A DNA stretch of 49,275 nt. It comes from Candidatus Helarchaeota archaeon. Lineage in GTDB: Archaea > Asgardarchaeota > Lokiarchaeia > Helarchaeales > HEL-GB-A. The translations under genes and the position numbers were made by a program. Position 1 is the stretch's first letter. Each line of letters begins with the position of its first letter. The stretch lies in assembly GCA_013375455.1 (NCBI GenBank), contig JABXJT010000034.1, forward strand, positions 1-49,275. The letters run 5' to 3'. Below are positions 1 through 8,286 of this stretch, piece by piece. The notes beneath the pieces were generated by a model. The model did no database searches, was not told the origin of the DNA, and was given only the letters and a program-made list of their open reading frames with translations.

Positions 1-1
1 T

Positions 2-55
2 CCGAAAATCCGTCAACTCATTAAGGCCACCCACGAACGCCTCGGAAAGCTTTAA
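2..55 (+). CDS. C-terminal end of an unidentified multicopy protein (partial, possibly a transposase)
   Basis: Frame 2 encodes the last 17 residues of a protein, ending KATHERLGKL before TAA at 53-55; the rest lies outside the window. The same C-terminus occurs at the opposite end on the other strand, so it belongs to a repeated gene. A transposase is the most likely identity, because the repeat ends 22 bp after the stop as insertion sequences often do. That is inference; 17 residues do not identify a family. Confidence 0.5.
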   Translation, partial: PKIRQLIKATHERLGKL

Positions 56-77
56 AAGACTACTTTTGCGGATTATG
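5..77. repeat. 73-bp repeat, left copy, inverted relative to the right end
   Basis: Positions 5-77 are the exact reverse complement of 49203-49275, and identity stops abruptly at 77/78 and at 49202/49203. Read inward from the unique DNA the repeat begins CATAATCCGCAAAAGTAG. It contains the 3' end of a reading frame plus 22 bp, which fits the end of an insertion sequence or another multicopy gene. I cannot name the family. The left copy ends at position 77, a common assembler k-mer length, so the contig may simply have been broken at this repeat. Confidence 0.93.
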
Positions 78-110
78 AAAAAAAGGAATTTAAAATAATG
101 TCAAACGAGA

Positions 111-674
111 TCACGTAGGTGGCACGACGTCGTAATCCCGTTCCCAACCTTCGTGTTCCAGCGTGATGGATTCAAAGGGTTCATCATCGTCCTCGTTATT
201 AATCGGTCCTAAACCATAGTACTCAGATGGCCAACAACGATACACTTTGAACGACATTGTTAATTGTCCTTTATCATTAAAGAGGTCAATAACAACATTT
301 TTACGAAAATCCTTGAGGGACACCTCACTACCCATGCCTGCGCCCCAATTCCAAACTTTATTTACCCATCGTTCGAACTCTTTCCCATGCGTGCGTTTTC
401 TAATGAGTATTAAGGGTTCATAAATCGTCTGACCTGGTGTTCTTAGGACGTTGCTGTAATGGGCGCCGGCGCGGTGGAGGAGCACTTCTGTATTTCGTTT
501 TAACCCACTAATTTCCGTTATTCCAGGAATATATTTCCCATCCCATTTAACACGAAACTTTGGTTGTGCTAGGCGTCTTCCTTCGCGAATTGATTCATTA
601 GGTCGTTTAAATTTAGTCCGTTCTTCCATTTCAGGCACAATTTCACATCCTCTTTTCACATCATATTCATTCAT
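111..674 (-). CDS. Contractile injection system / phage-tail tube protein (T4 gp19-like), copy 1
   Basis: A 187-residue protein that matches the T4 gp19 / Afp1 / Pvc1 inner-tube family in order and spacing. It has an opening strand FRVKWDGKYIPGITEISGL, then GQTIYEPLILIRKRTHGKEF, a mid-domain strand VVIDLFNDKGQL, the CWPSEYYGLGP turn, and the late SITLEHEGWERD strand equivalent to the family's ETLELAHEGLE. Such proteins stack as hexamers to form the rigid tube that a contractile sheath drives through a target membrane. It lies 5 bp downstream of a paralog (680-1204) and is probably co-transcribed with it toward the left end. The N-terminal ~35 charged residues precede the tube domain. No sheath, baseplate, spike or ATPase gene is visible here; they may lie beyond the left repeat. 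Family assignment is from recalled consensus. Confidence 0.82.
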   Translation of the reverse strand: MNEYDVKRGCEIVPEMEERTKFKRPNESIREGRRLAQPKFRVKWDGKYIPGITEISGLKRNTEVLLHRAGAHYSNVLRTPGQTIYEPLILIRKRTHGKEFERWVNKVWNWGAGMGSEVSLKDFRKNVVIDLFNDKGQLTMSFKVYRCWPSEYYGLGPINNEDDDEPFESITLEHEGWERDYDVVPPT

Positions 675-679
675 TCGGA

Positions 680-1204
680 TTAAGGGGGTTCAGTAAATGA
701 CGGTTCTGATGGTTCACCTACGTTTTTATCGCGTTCCCAACCCTCATGAATGAGAACTAACGTCTCCGTCGCGATTTCCGTATCATTCGCATCAAGTTTG
801 CCCAAGGGATTGTACCTAATCGGCCAACAATTAAAGACATTATAAGCAATAGCTAATTGTCCCGCTTCATTATAGAGTTCCACGGTAATATTCTTCTTAT
901 ACTCCGTGGGTTCTTCATTAGGATCAGCATCGACCTGCCATATTTGATTAGCCCATTGTTCAAATTCCGTATCATGGGTGCGACCACGCACCAAAATTAT
1001 TGGATCAAAAGTTGTTCGTCCAGCTGCATATCTAAAGGGCTGTCTTTCAGGTGTTGGTAATTTTTTAGTAAGCGTCCTTCTCATGAACCCATGGACTCTA
1101 AAAATACCAGGAACATATTTTCCATCCCATTTAACTCTGAATTTAAAGTTTTTATAGGGGTCGAATCTTTCAGTATTTACTGAGAATTCTGGCACTTCTC
1201 TCAC
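680..1204 (-). CDS. Contractile injection system / phage-tail tube protein (T4 gp19-like), copy 2
   Basis: A 174-residue paralog of the neighbouring tube protein. It shares FRVKWDGKYVPGI near residues 21-35, GRTTFDPIILVRGRTHDTEF in the middle, ITVELYNEAGQLAIAYNVFN, CWPIRYNPLGKLDANDTEI and TLVLIHEGWERD near the end. All are landmarks of the gp19/Afp1 tube fold. Contractile particles often encode more than one tube subunit (Afp1 and Afp5, for example), so two diverged copies fit such a particle. It is the first gene of the leftward pair. The start is GTG at 1204, with GTG at 1195 an alternative. A shared AT-rich spacer (1205-1333) separates it from a divergent MFS transporter. Confidence 0.82.
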   Translation of the reverse strand: MREVPEFSVNTERFDPYKNFKFRVKWDGKYVPGIFRVHGFMRRTLTKKLPTPERQPFRYAAGRTTFDPIILVRGRTHDTEFEQWANQIWQVDADPNEEPTEYKKNITVELYNEAGQLAIAYNVFNCWPIRYNPLGKLDANDTEIATETLVLIHEGWERDKNVGEPSEPSFTEPP

Positions 1205-1333
1205 ATCTTTTTGTTTGTAAAATTAGTAACTTATTTCTTTTTTTAACTTAAGAATGTAATTCAATTAAAATAGAGAAGTTAATAAAGGGGGATTAATTAT
1301 TTTCCAAATCTTATTGGGTGCAAATGAAGAAAA

Positions 1334-2530
1334 ATGACAGAATTAGTTGCTAAGAACATTCGGAAGGCTTATATTTTCAGATTATGCGTGTCCTTGCATT
1401 TTATCGGGGGAGTCATAGTTCCATTTTTCTTGGTTTGGGGCGGTATTACTTTCACGCAAATAATGTTGCTTCAAGCATGGTTCATGCTCTGGATTTTTAT
1501 TTTTGAAATTCCGACTGGGACGATTGCTGATTATTTGGGTAGAAAATATTCGTTAGTGTTAGCGTGTATCGTGCATGTAATTGCGGTTCTGATTTATTCA
1601 AGCGTCCCCAATTTTTTCATATTCATGATAGGGGAATTTTTCTGGGCATTGGCGGAGGCGTTAATTTCAGGTGCAGGCCATGCGTTCGTGTATGATAGTT
1701 TGAAGACCATCGAAGAGACAGGGAAATCGAAGCTGATATTTGGACGGTTTGAGAGTTTTGCGTTAATAGGGTACATGCTGGGGTCAGTAGGAGGGTCAAT
1801 TATGGCTGCAACACTTGGTTTGAGAAGCACGATGTTGTTCATGTCTTTTTCTTTTGGGGGAGCTTTAATTGTTGCATTGACCTTTCAAGAGCCTCCTTCA
1901 AGTCAGGATCAGGATGAGAGAAGAAAGACATATATGGGAATTTTGAAGGATGGTGTAAAGGTCTTCTACAGAAGTAAGATTCTGAAAATTCTTGCATTCG
2001 ATATGATAGCAATCGGAACAATTTCATTTTTGATGTTCTGGTTATATCAGCCCATGTTATTGCAATTGAACATTGATATAATATACTTCGGAATAATTCA
2101 TGCCATTTGGGTCGGCGGTGAGATCATTATCATGAATAGTTACGAGAGGTTAGAAAAGCTCCTAAGATCTAAAAAGCGTTATTTATTCTTTAGCGCATTT
2201 ATAGCTGGTATTATGTTTATCATAGGAGGGATCGGTCTAGCATTTGCATCCATTCCCCTAATGATAATATCCATAGTTCTTCTTGCTAGCTTCGGTTTTT
2301 CCCGATATCCACTTCTCTTAAATTATTTGAATAAACACATTCCATCTCCAGAAAGAGCCACCGTGCTTTCTACAATCAACATGTTTCAAACGCTGTGTCT
2401 AGTCATCATTTATCCATTGATAGGTCTAATGGAGGAATGGTCTTTAGTAAATACGCTAATTATTTTGGGGATTGCAGGCGTGATTTTTTCAGTGATTTCT
2501 CGAGTAAAGGAAGAATATTTGATTGATTAG
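1334..2530 (+). CDS. Major facilitator superfamily transporter
   Basis: A 398-residue integral membrane protein with about 12 hydrophobic segments in two halves. The loop after the second helix reads GTIADYLGRKYSLV, the MFS signature (G-x-x-x-D-x-x-G-R-K/R). The central cytoplasmic loop (about residues 190-205, PPSSQDQDERRKTY) is charged, as usual between the N and C bundles. The acidic helix FEIPTGTIAD resembles bacterial and archaeal multidrug or small-molecule exporters, but the substrate cannot be told from sequence. It is divergent from the tube-protein pair and convergent with the radical SAM gene, with only 2 bp between the stops. Confidence 0.85.
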   Translation: MTELVAKNIRKAYIFRLCVSLHFIGGVIVPFFLVWGGITFTQIMLLQAWFMLWIFIFEIPTGTIADYLGRKYSLVLACIVHVIAVLIYSSVPNFFIFMIGEFFWALAEALISGAGHAFVYDSLKTIEETGKSKLIFGRFESFALIGYMLGSVGGSIMAATLGLRSTMLFMSFSFGGALIVALTFQEPPSSQDQDERRKTYMGILKDGVKVFYRSKILKILAFDMIAIGTISFLMFWLYQPMLLQLNIDIIYFGIIHAIWVGGEIIIMNSYERLEKLLRSKKRYLFFSAFIAGIMFIIGGIGLAFASIPLMIISIVLLASFGFSRYPLLLNYLNKHIPSPERATVLSTINMFQTLCLVIIYPLIGLMEEWSLVNTLIILGIAGVIFSVISRVKEEYLID

Positions 2531-2532
2531 AT

Positions 2533-4110
2533 TTATCGAAGTTTAGCTATTCGAGTGAGCAGTCCATGATAGAATGAACGATGTTTCTTCCAGCGATAAT
2601 AGAAATTATAAAGAAAACTGCCACCAATTGCGAGAGCAAGTCTCGTATGGAGCTGACTACCCCATTCTTTGGAGAACGCGTGGATATTATATTCCCAAAC
2701 TCTAACGAAGAACTCTTTTTGTAATTCCGTGCATCGTCCGAGATTGGCGGCGCGTTTATTCCAAAGAGTTGTATCCCCAAGGGGCGTGAAAAAGACGGGA
2801 ATTAAAAGCATATTTACCGTATTTTTAAAGCGATCTACCAACTCTATTGATTTAATCGTGTCCTCGTCCGTTTCACCAGGCATACCCACCATCATTGATG
2901 CTAATGGGCGCCAGTCACTATCGTTCAAAATGCCAAGGGCTTGCATCACGACTTCAGGCCACTCTTCGGGAGTAAAGGGAAGCACCTTTCCTGGCATATA
3001 TTTCTTTATTAGCCGGGGCGAGCCGCTTTCGATCCCGGTTTCGGCGCCGAAAAATATTTGATTTTCGATATTAATGAGACCCCTGCGTGAAAAATGGTGA
3101 GACAATCGATCAGAGCATTGACGATATATTTCCGTGAGGCGGGGAATTAAATTGGGGGCAGCGTTTATTGCCGCAAGCGAAATATGAGCTGGCATTATAT
3201 AACGAACGGCTTCATTATCGGCTATCGCTTGATATAATTCAAGCACGGCTTCCTCATTCGGGATGAATTTGGGATGCCGACAACCATAGAGGAGGGCATC
3301 TTCAGTTGCCGTGAAAATGACATCCTGACCACCTTCGATATTTATTTGAGTTTCTTTAATGACTCGTTCAATAGAAAAATCGCGACGGCGCCTACGGTTC
3401 GGCGTGCAGAACTTGCATCCCCGCCCACACCCGCGAGAAACCTCGACGGTGCCAAATATGGCTGCATTTTGAATCAAAGGAATCTCTTCGTCCGTCTGCG
3501 GAGATTTGGTCCTAATGACAGGTGGAACGGCTTCATTCCGAAGGAGTTTTCCGAAAACCTCAGGGACGGTCAGTTCGCCCTCACCGATGATTACGTGGTC
3601 GATACCAAAGTAGTTTCGCATCTTTGGCCCTTGTATTTGCCAAGCACCCGCCCCACCTACTACTATTTTATGATTATTTTTACGAAGCACCTTGCTGTGG
3701 AGGAGTTTTCTGAAGTAATAAGCATTTCGTGACTCATCTCCAAATCCTGCCAATGCGGTGAAGGTGCGGTCACAATATGTCATTCCTAAGGGATTCATGC
3801 TCGTAATGGCGACAATTTTCGTATTAGGACCAATATGACGTTTTAAATATTTAGGATGAACGGTAACAATATCAGTAATTGCCTTATTTCTTAAGGCAGC
3901 TTCGATCTTTCTGAGCCCGTAAGGAGCATATTTTACCGTTCCGTCCTTAAGGCAAGGTATTGGTGGAATTCTAGTGAACAATGTAAAAAATAATGCACGT
4001 CGTGAAATAGCACCCGAGAAAAAAGGTTCAACTGGATTTTTATTATAATCCGACATTTCAGTCTCTGCGCCTGTTAAGACTATCGTCGCACCGTTGTTCG
4101 GAATGGCCAT
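2533..4110 (-). CDS. B12-binding-domain radical SAM protein
   Basis: A 525-residue protein. Its N-terminal ~200 residues look like a cobalamin-binding Rossmann domain (KIVAITSMNPLGMTYCDR, VVGGAGAWQ, HVIIGEGELTVPE). A radical SAM core follows with the CX3CX2C cluster motif at Cys228, Cys232 and Cys235 (RGCGRGCKFC). Further core elements are FGAETGIESGSPRLIKK and ASMMVGMPGETDEDT. The family includes cobalamin-dependent methylases and ring-forming enzymes; the substrate is unknown. The arginine cluster straight after the iron-sulfur motif is characteristic of an archaeal subgroup I recognise only generally. It stands alone on its strand, convergent with the MFS gene, with ATG at 4110 as start. 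Confidence 0.85.
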   Translation of the reverse strand: MAIPNNGATIVLTGAETEMSDYNKNPVEPFFSGAISRRALFFTLFTRIPPIPCLKDGTVKYAPYGLRKIEAALRNKAITDIVTVHPKYLKRHIGPNTKIVAITSMNPLGMTYCDRTFTALAGFGDESRNAYYFRKLLHSKVLRKNNHKIVVGGAGAWQIQGPKMRNYFGIDHVIIGEGELTVPEVFGKLLRNEAVPPVIRTKSPQTDEEIPLIQNAAIFGTVEVSRGCGRGCKFCTPNRRRRRDFSIERVIKETQINIEGGQDVIFTATEDALLYGCRHPKFIPNEEAVLELYQAIADNEAVRYIMPAHISLAAINAAPNLIPRLTEIYRQCSDRLSHHFSRRGLINIENQIFFGAETGIESGSPRLIKKYMPGKVLPFTPEEWPEVVMQALGILNDSDWRPLASMMVGMPGETDEDTIKSIELVDRFKNTVNMLLIPVFFTPLGDTTLWNKRAANLGRCTELQKEFFVRVWEYNIHAFSKEWGSQLHTRLALAIGGSFLYNFYYRWKKHRSFYHGLLTRIAKLR

Positions 4111-4214
4111 TACTTCCCATTAATTGATCGTGAATTACTCTTGGTGACTATGTAATAAATACAAACTTCACTCTCTATAATAAATTTTTCATCGAGGATG
4201 GATGGATTGAGGGT

Positions 4215-4874
4215 CTAGAGAGAAAGGTGAAACCCTTTCAATAAAAACGGTAAAGAAATGAAGGCAAAAATAGCGGTTATTACACCTATAAATGCTACAG
4301 TGTACCCTATATCTTCTAAAACACTCGCGACATACGTTCCCGCAAAAAAGAAAATGCCTATAACGATATACATGGCATCACGTCGCGGTTTTCCTGTTGA
4401 TTTTATAGCTAATCGTATATAAAGAAGAATTATCAATAAACAAGCTCCACCCATAATGTACGCTATTATATCGGAAAAAAGTTCTTTGTAGGTTACAAAA
4501 TAGTTATTGATAATATAGAGTATCTCACCTATAACTAACGCAATGGTTATGGCGTAGCGGGATGCAGGAAAAATTTCTCTTTCAACGTAAAAGGCAATCG
4601 CAATAAGGGCTGCAATGAATGCAATTTGACTGATATAAAAAAATAGAGCTTGCAAGGAAGGATCGAAGAGTAACCACATTACTGGATGGAACATGCGTGA
4701 AACCCCATCTAAGATGAGAAATAAGCCAACAAGTGCTAATATTTTAACGCGAGGTTCTTCTCTATATTTAATACTTTGGCGAACGAAAAGACTCCCGAAT
4801 AAGTAAAAAAAACCTGCTAAAATGCTCCAAAGAATGACGGATGCCATCTCAAGGGAATTTAATGTTATCATCAA
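4215..4874 (-). CDS. Seven-transmembrane-helix protein, tandem paralog A
   Basis: About 219 residues with seven hydrophobic segments and short loops. After the first helix comes FVRQSIKYREEPRVKILALV; the protein ends LPFLLKGFHLSL. The next gene (4987-5682) is clearly a paralog with the same FIRQS-KY-EEPRVKIL and LPFMLKGFRLSL signatures, so this is a tandem duplication. The initiator is probably ATG at 4871, one codon inside the longest frame. I do not recognise the family. The 7-TM layout without enzymatic motifs suggests a sensor or membrane-organising protein, which is inference. Confidence 0.75.
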   Translation of the reverse strand: MMITLNSLEMASVILWSILAGFFYLFGSLFVRQSIKYREEPRVKILALVGLFLILDGVSRMFHPVMWLLFDPSLQALFFYISQIAFIAALIAIAFYVEREIFPASRYAITIALVIGEILYIINNYFVTYKELFSDIIAYIMGGACLLIILLYIRLAIKSTGKPRRDAMYIVIGIFFFAGTYVASVLEDIGYTVAFIGVITAIFAFISLPFLLKGFHLSL

Positions 4875-4986
4875 ATGATTTAGGATTTTTTGATCTTATA
4901 AATGTTGGATTATTTTATCCTAATAATAATTTAAAAGAAGGGCTAAATGAAGAGAATTATTACTAGAGATTTAAACCAGAATTCAT

Positions 4987-5682
4987 TCAAAGCGAAAGAC
5001 GAAATCCTTTCAACATAAAAGGTAAAGCCAAAAAACCTAAGATGACAGCGCTAACTGCGAGATAAAGGTTCATTCCCTCTAACCCAGTAACAAGGGCGAA
5101 AACTACCCCCTCTAATCCGCTTAGAAGATAGGACCCCGCAAATAATACACCCCCAATAATAATATAAATTGCGTCTTTCCGAGCTTCACCTGAGGATTGT
5201 ATGGCAATTTTGATATAGAGAACCGCCATAAATAACCCCGCAAAGATTATAACAATGGGCACTATCAATCCTAAAATTCCAGGAGCGATTAAATCAACGC
5301 CATAATTATGGAAAATTTCAGCTATAACGTATACAATTTCACCAATCACAAGTATAATGGTGAAGATGTAATGTGATGGTGGATAGATAACGCGCTCCAA
5401 ATAAAACACAAGCATTATTATGGCTGCAATGAAAATACCGTTACTGATATAAGAAAAAATGGGTTGTGAATCGCCAATAATAAAGAGAACCGGGTGGAAA
5501 AGGCGAGAAATTGCTGCTAAAATTAAACATAACCCCACAAGGGATAAAATTTTTACCCGGGGCTCTTCGGCATACTTGAAACTTTGCCTTATAAATAATA
5601 ATCCACCGATTAAATAGCATCCAACGATAATAATCCATAATATAATGACAGTAAATGATAAGGAATCTAAAGCTGGAATCAT
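4987..5682 (-). CDS. Seven-transmembrane-helix protein, tandem paralog B
   Basis: A 231-residue protein with seven hydrophobic segments, at about residues 11-31, 43-62, 77-97, 104-124, 133-158, 170-190 and 204-222. It is paralogous to the product of 4215-4874: helix 1 is followed by FIRQSFKYAEEPRVKILSLV, helix 4 contains FTIILVIGEIVYVI, helix 6 follows a (G/K)xxRKDAIYI turn, and the tail is LPFMLKGFRLSL. A short hydrophilic loop lies between helices 1 and 2, and there is no soluble domain. Genes A and B are separated by 112 bp, and a roadblock gene starts upstream. Function unknown. Confidence 0.75.
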   Translation of the reverse strand: MIPALDSLSFTVIILWIIIVGCYLIGGLLFIRQSFKYAEEPRVKILSLVGLCLILAAISRLFHPVLFIIGDSQPIFSYISNGIFIAAIIMLVFYLERVIYPPSHYIFTIILVIGEIVYVIAEIFHNYGVDLIAPGILGLIVPIVIIFAGLFMAVLYIKIAIQSSGEARKDAIYIIIGGVLFAGSYLLSGLEGVVFALVTGLEGMNLYLAVSAVILGFLALPFMLKGFRLSL

Positions 5683-5741
5683 ACCCTTAATTTTGAACGT
5701 ATTATTTTATAAGTTTATAAGATGAATAACAAGGTTTTTTT

Positions 5742-6146
5742 TCATAAAATATTTAGGAATGCTGAGGAGTAATGGTTTAGCAACTCTTTTTGTCTCCGTT
5801 CGTCGGCATCCTTAGAGAAAGTAGTCAGAATTATTTTTTTCGAAGGTAAGTGCTTCAGATGAATTTGTGTTCCGTCCTTTAATTGAAAGTCACCTTCCTC
5901 CAGTTCATTTACTCTATAGAGTTGTCGCCAGACATTCGCGAGATAGGCAGATAGTGTCCGACCCTCTGGCATATCACTTGGTATCTTCGAACTTATATGC
6001 AGACCGTTGTCACGTAATAGAATCGACCCTTTGACATTATGATGGCTGTTTAACCTTTGATGTAGTATCTCCATTTTTACTTCAAGATTCATTTGTGGCA
6101 TAAGTGAAATTGCATTCGTAAGTTCATAAAAGCGGAGAATATCCAA
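5742..6146 (-). CDS. Roadblock/LC7-like domain protein
   Basis: About 134 residues. Residues ~27-115 fit the roadblock/LC7 fold: a helix (MEILHQRLNSHH), the VKGSILLRDNGLHISSKIP hairpin, a long helix (LSAYLANVWRQLYRVNE), then strands TQIHLKHLPSKKIILTTFS. Roadblock proteins are dimeric regulators of small Ras-like GTPases and are greatly expanded in Asgard archaea. No GTPase gene is present in the window. The longest frame opens with TTG at 6146, 23 bp after the upstream radical SAM gene; internal ATGs at residues 17, 20 and 25 are alternatives. It is probably in an operon with 6170-7615. Confidence 0.65.
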   Translation of the reverse strand: MDILRFYELTNAISLMPQMNLEVKMEILHQRLNSHHNVKGSILLRDNGLHISSKIPSDMPEGRTLSAYLANVWRQLYRVNELEEGDFQLKDGTQIHLKHLPSKKIILTTFSKDADERRQKELLNHYSSAFLNIL

Positions 6147-6169
6147 AAAATATAATTCAACTAAAATAT

Positions 6170-7615
6170 TTAGAGAGGCGCATCACTCATCCGCCGCAAG
6201 ATATCCCAGTAGGCCCCTCGATAACCTTTTCTGATGGCATCAACGAGGACTTGATTCTCGTTGTAATTGTAATTGGCTTCGGCGTCCGGATCGGCAAAGA
6301 ACCATATGGGATCTTTTCCCACGAGTTGAGAAATGAAGGAAAAAATTGATTCGCCACCCATTTCAGAGGAGAGATAGAAGATAGGTTTTAATAAATATGG
6401 ATTATTTTCTTTTTCTCCGAATAAATTGGGATTTTTGGAAAGTTGGCCTTCTTCTTGAACAATTTGAGCAAGCTCGGTCCTCGGATAAACTCTAACACCG
6501 ATGGAGAAACCCGCACGATCAGGGCGTACTTCTTGCATCAACTCAATCGTGTTTTTGACGGAAGATTGCGTTTCGCCAGGAGCCCCAATCAATAAATCGT
6601 ACATTACAATTATATCATTCTCTTTACAGAGCTTTGCAGTTCGGATGATGTCTTTTATGCGATGGGAACGGCGGAGCCGACGGAGCATCTCATCATCGCC
6701 ACTATCCACCCCGAAATTAATCCCGACACAACCTGCTTCCTTCATCAGTTGGGCCAATTCCTCGTCAAAAGGGGCTGGTACGCAATAAGTGTACCACGTC
6801 ATTTGGGTTTGCAAGCCTTCAGTGATGATTTCCCGGCAGACCTCTTTCGCATGGGTAATAGTGTTATTGAATTCGCTATCGCATAAGTGAAAGCAATTCA
6901 CCCCTTGAGTAATCAGCGCTTTGAATTCAGCACAAACCGATTTGGGATCCTTTAACCGAATTTCACGTCCCTTGCAGATGGGATCCGCACAGTAGATGCA
7001 TTTTTGATCGCAACCCCGTTTGGTCTCGAGATTTCCTTGCCCACCTTCTTCGAAATACCGTGGATTATCAATTAAATCGCGGGGAGGCTGGAAATTTTTC
7101 AAATCTACAAATTTAATGGGATTCCAAATCAATTGATTGCCTTGCCTGTAAATCAGGTTAGGTACTTTCGTAAAATCTTTGGTGTGAACTGCCTTTAGAA
7201 AAAGCAGTAGCGCGTCCTCGCCATCGCCTCGAATGCCGAAATCAGCCCCGCAATAGTTCATGATGGCTTCGGGTGCAATGGAAAACCCAACACCCCCTAA
7301 TATAATGGGGGTGGTTTGAATCGTTTTCAGATGGGCGATCAGCTCCTTTATCTCATCTAAAAAGAAAGCTTGACCTTGAAACATACAAGTATCGGTATTT
7401 CGAACCGTAATGCCAATTGCAAGCGGTTGACTTTCATTGAAATATTGGTCAAGTGCTTTCTCGACATCAATAAATGCACTATCAATGAGGTCTATTGCAT
7501 ATCCTGCCCGTTTCAAGGTGTACCCTAAATAATCAAACGCAATTGGACCAACTACAGGGCGAATGCGAATTGGGTTAATTAGCAAAAGCAGATCATTTTG
7601 TTGCAAGTCCATCAC
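6170..7615 (-). CDS. B12-binding-domain radical SAM protein
   Basis: About 481 residues. The N-terminal cobalamin-binding Rossmann domain (1-~140) includes LLLINPIRIRPVVGP, IGITVRNTD, IILGGVGFSIAPEAIMNYCG and GDGEDALL. The radical SAM core has Cys202, Cys206 and Cys209 (RGCDQKCIYC), with INFGVDSGDDEMLRRLRRSH and YDLLIGAPGETQSSV further on. This layout matches the BchE/elp3-like B12 radical SAM group; the substrate is unknown. The start is GTG at 7615 or, more likely, ATG at 7612, because the GTG lies within a GGTGATG sequence resembling a Shine-Dalgarno element. It is the first gene of a leftward unit that probably includes the roadblock gene. Confidence 0.85.
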   Translation of the reverse strand: MMDLQQNDLLLLINPIRIRPVVGPIAFDYLGYTLKRAGYAIDLIDSAFIDVEKALDQYFNESQPLAIGITVRNTDTCMFQGQAFFLDEIKELIAHLKTIQTTPIILGGVGFSIAPEAIMNYCGADFGIRGDGEDALLLFLKAVHTKDFTKVPNLIYRQGNQLIWNPIKFVDLKNFQPPRDLIDNPRYFEEGGQGNLETKRGCDQKCIYCADPICKGREIRLKDPKSVCAEFKALITQGVNCFHLCDSEFNNTITHAKEVCREIITEGLQTQMTWYTYCVPAPFDEELAQLMKEAGCVGINFGVDSGDDEMLRRLRRSHRIKDIIRTAKLCKENDIIVMYDLLIGAPGETQSSVKNTIELMQEVRPDRAGFSIGVRVYPRTELAQIVQEEGQLSKNPNLFGEKENNPYLLKPIFYLSSEMGGESIFSFISQLVGKDPIWFFADPDAEANYNYNENQVLVDAIRKGYRGAYWDILRRMSDAPL

Positions 7616-7732
7616 CTTTAATCCAATCGTATTACTTCCGTTAATAGATTAACTTGAAGAAAAATACTTAAGGATTAGCATGAATAGAATTAGATCTTTA
7701 ACTCAAGCGAGTTAAATTTGGATGGATGAAAA

Positions 7733-8272
7733 ATGAAGAAGAAGTTAGCAGTCACCTCACTGCTTTTACTCCCACTATTGCTAATATCTATGATTCCAGT
7801 GACGTCAGCAGCAACATCCCAGTGGTATAATGGGAGTATTGATCAGGGATTTGAGCCTTCAGGTATGCCGATAACATTTACTGGTAATAATACTTTTAGT
7901 GCTAGTTGGCAAGATACTTCAACGGGGATATGGGATGTATTTCTCTTTACATTAGCGCAATACACAACTTGGTCTAGTTTAGGTCTTTTGAAAGATAACC
8001 TTTCAGTAATTCTTGCACTTTCTGCTGTAGAAAAACATCTGAGTTCTAACAATGGATCATTTATAGTAACAGACTTGGATCCTTCAATAACCTATAGATT
8101 TACTATATATAATAGAGAGGTGGGCCCATTTATAAGTATAAACGCGGTTCTGGTCTGGGCAAATATAACAGCAGAGGATGCGGGAATACCCGGATTTGAA
8201 CTCATCGGACTCCTCTTCGCTCTCACAGCACTGTTGGTGATTTATCTCCGAAAAAAACCTAAACCCATTTAA
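7733..8272 (+). CDS. Secreted surface protein with PGF/Loki-type CTERM sorting tail
   Basis: A 179-residue protein with a signal peptide at residues 1-27 (KKK, then a leucine-rich core ending VTSAA). A mostly beta, polar extracellular domain follows, with NGS/NNT-type sequons. The C-terminal tripartite signal is IPGFELIG, a hydrophobic helix LLFALTALLVIYL, and the basic end RKKPKPI. That layout (PGF motif, one membrane helix, basic cluster) is the hallmark of archaeosortase substrates. A candidate archaeosortase lies at 27101-27685. The start ATG at 7733 follows a GGATGGATGAAAA leader. The mature domain is not recognised. Confidence 0.75.
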   Translation: MKKKLAVTSLLLLPLLLISMIPVTSAATSQWYNGSIDQGFEPSGMPITFTGNNTFSASWQDTSTGIWDVFLFTLAQYTTWSSLGLLKDNLSVILALSAVEKHLSSNNGSFIVTDLDPSITYRFTIYNREVGPFISINAVLVWANITAEDAGIPGFELIGLLFALTALLVIYLRKKPKPI

Positions 8273-8286
8273 TTTCTTATTTTTTT

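Noticed and set aside
2669..3732. Plus-strand frames of 130 and 152 codons inside the radical SAM gene
   Set aside because: They lie antisense to a well-supported gene with its iron-sulfur motif intact, and have no recognisable protein features.
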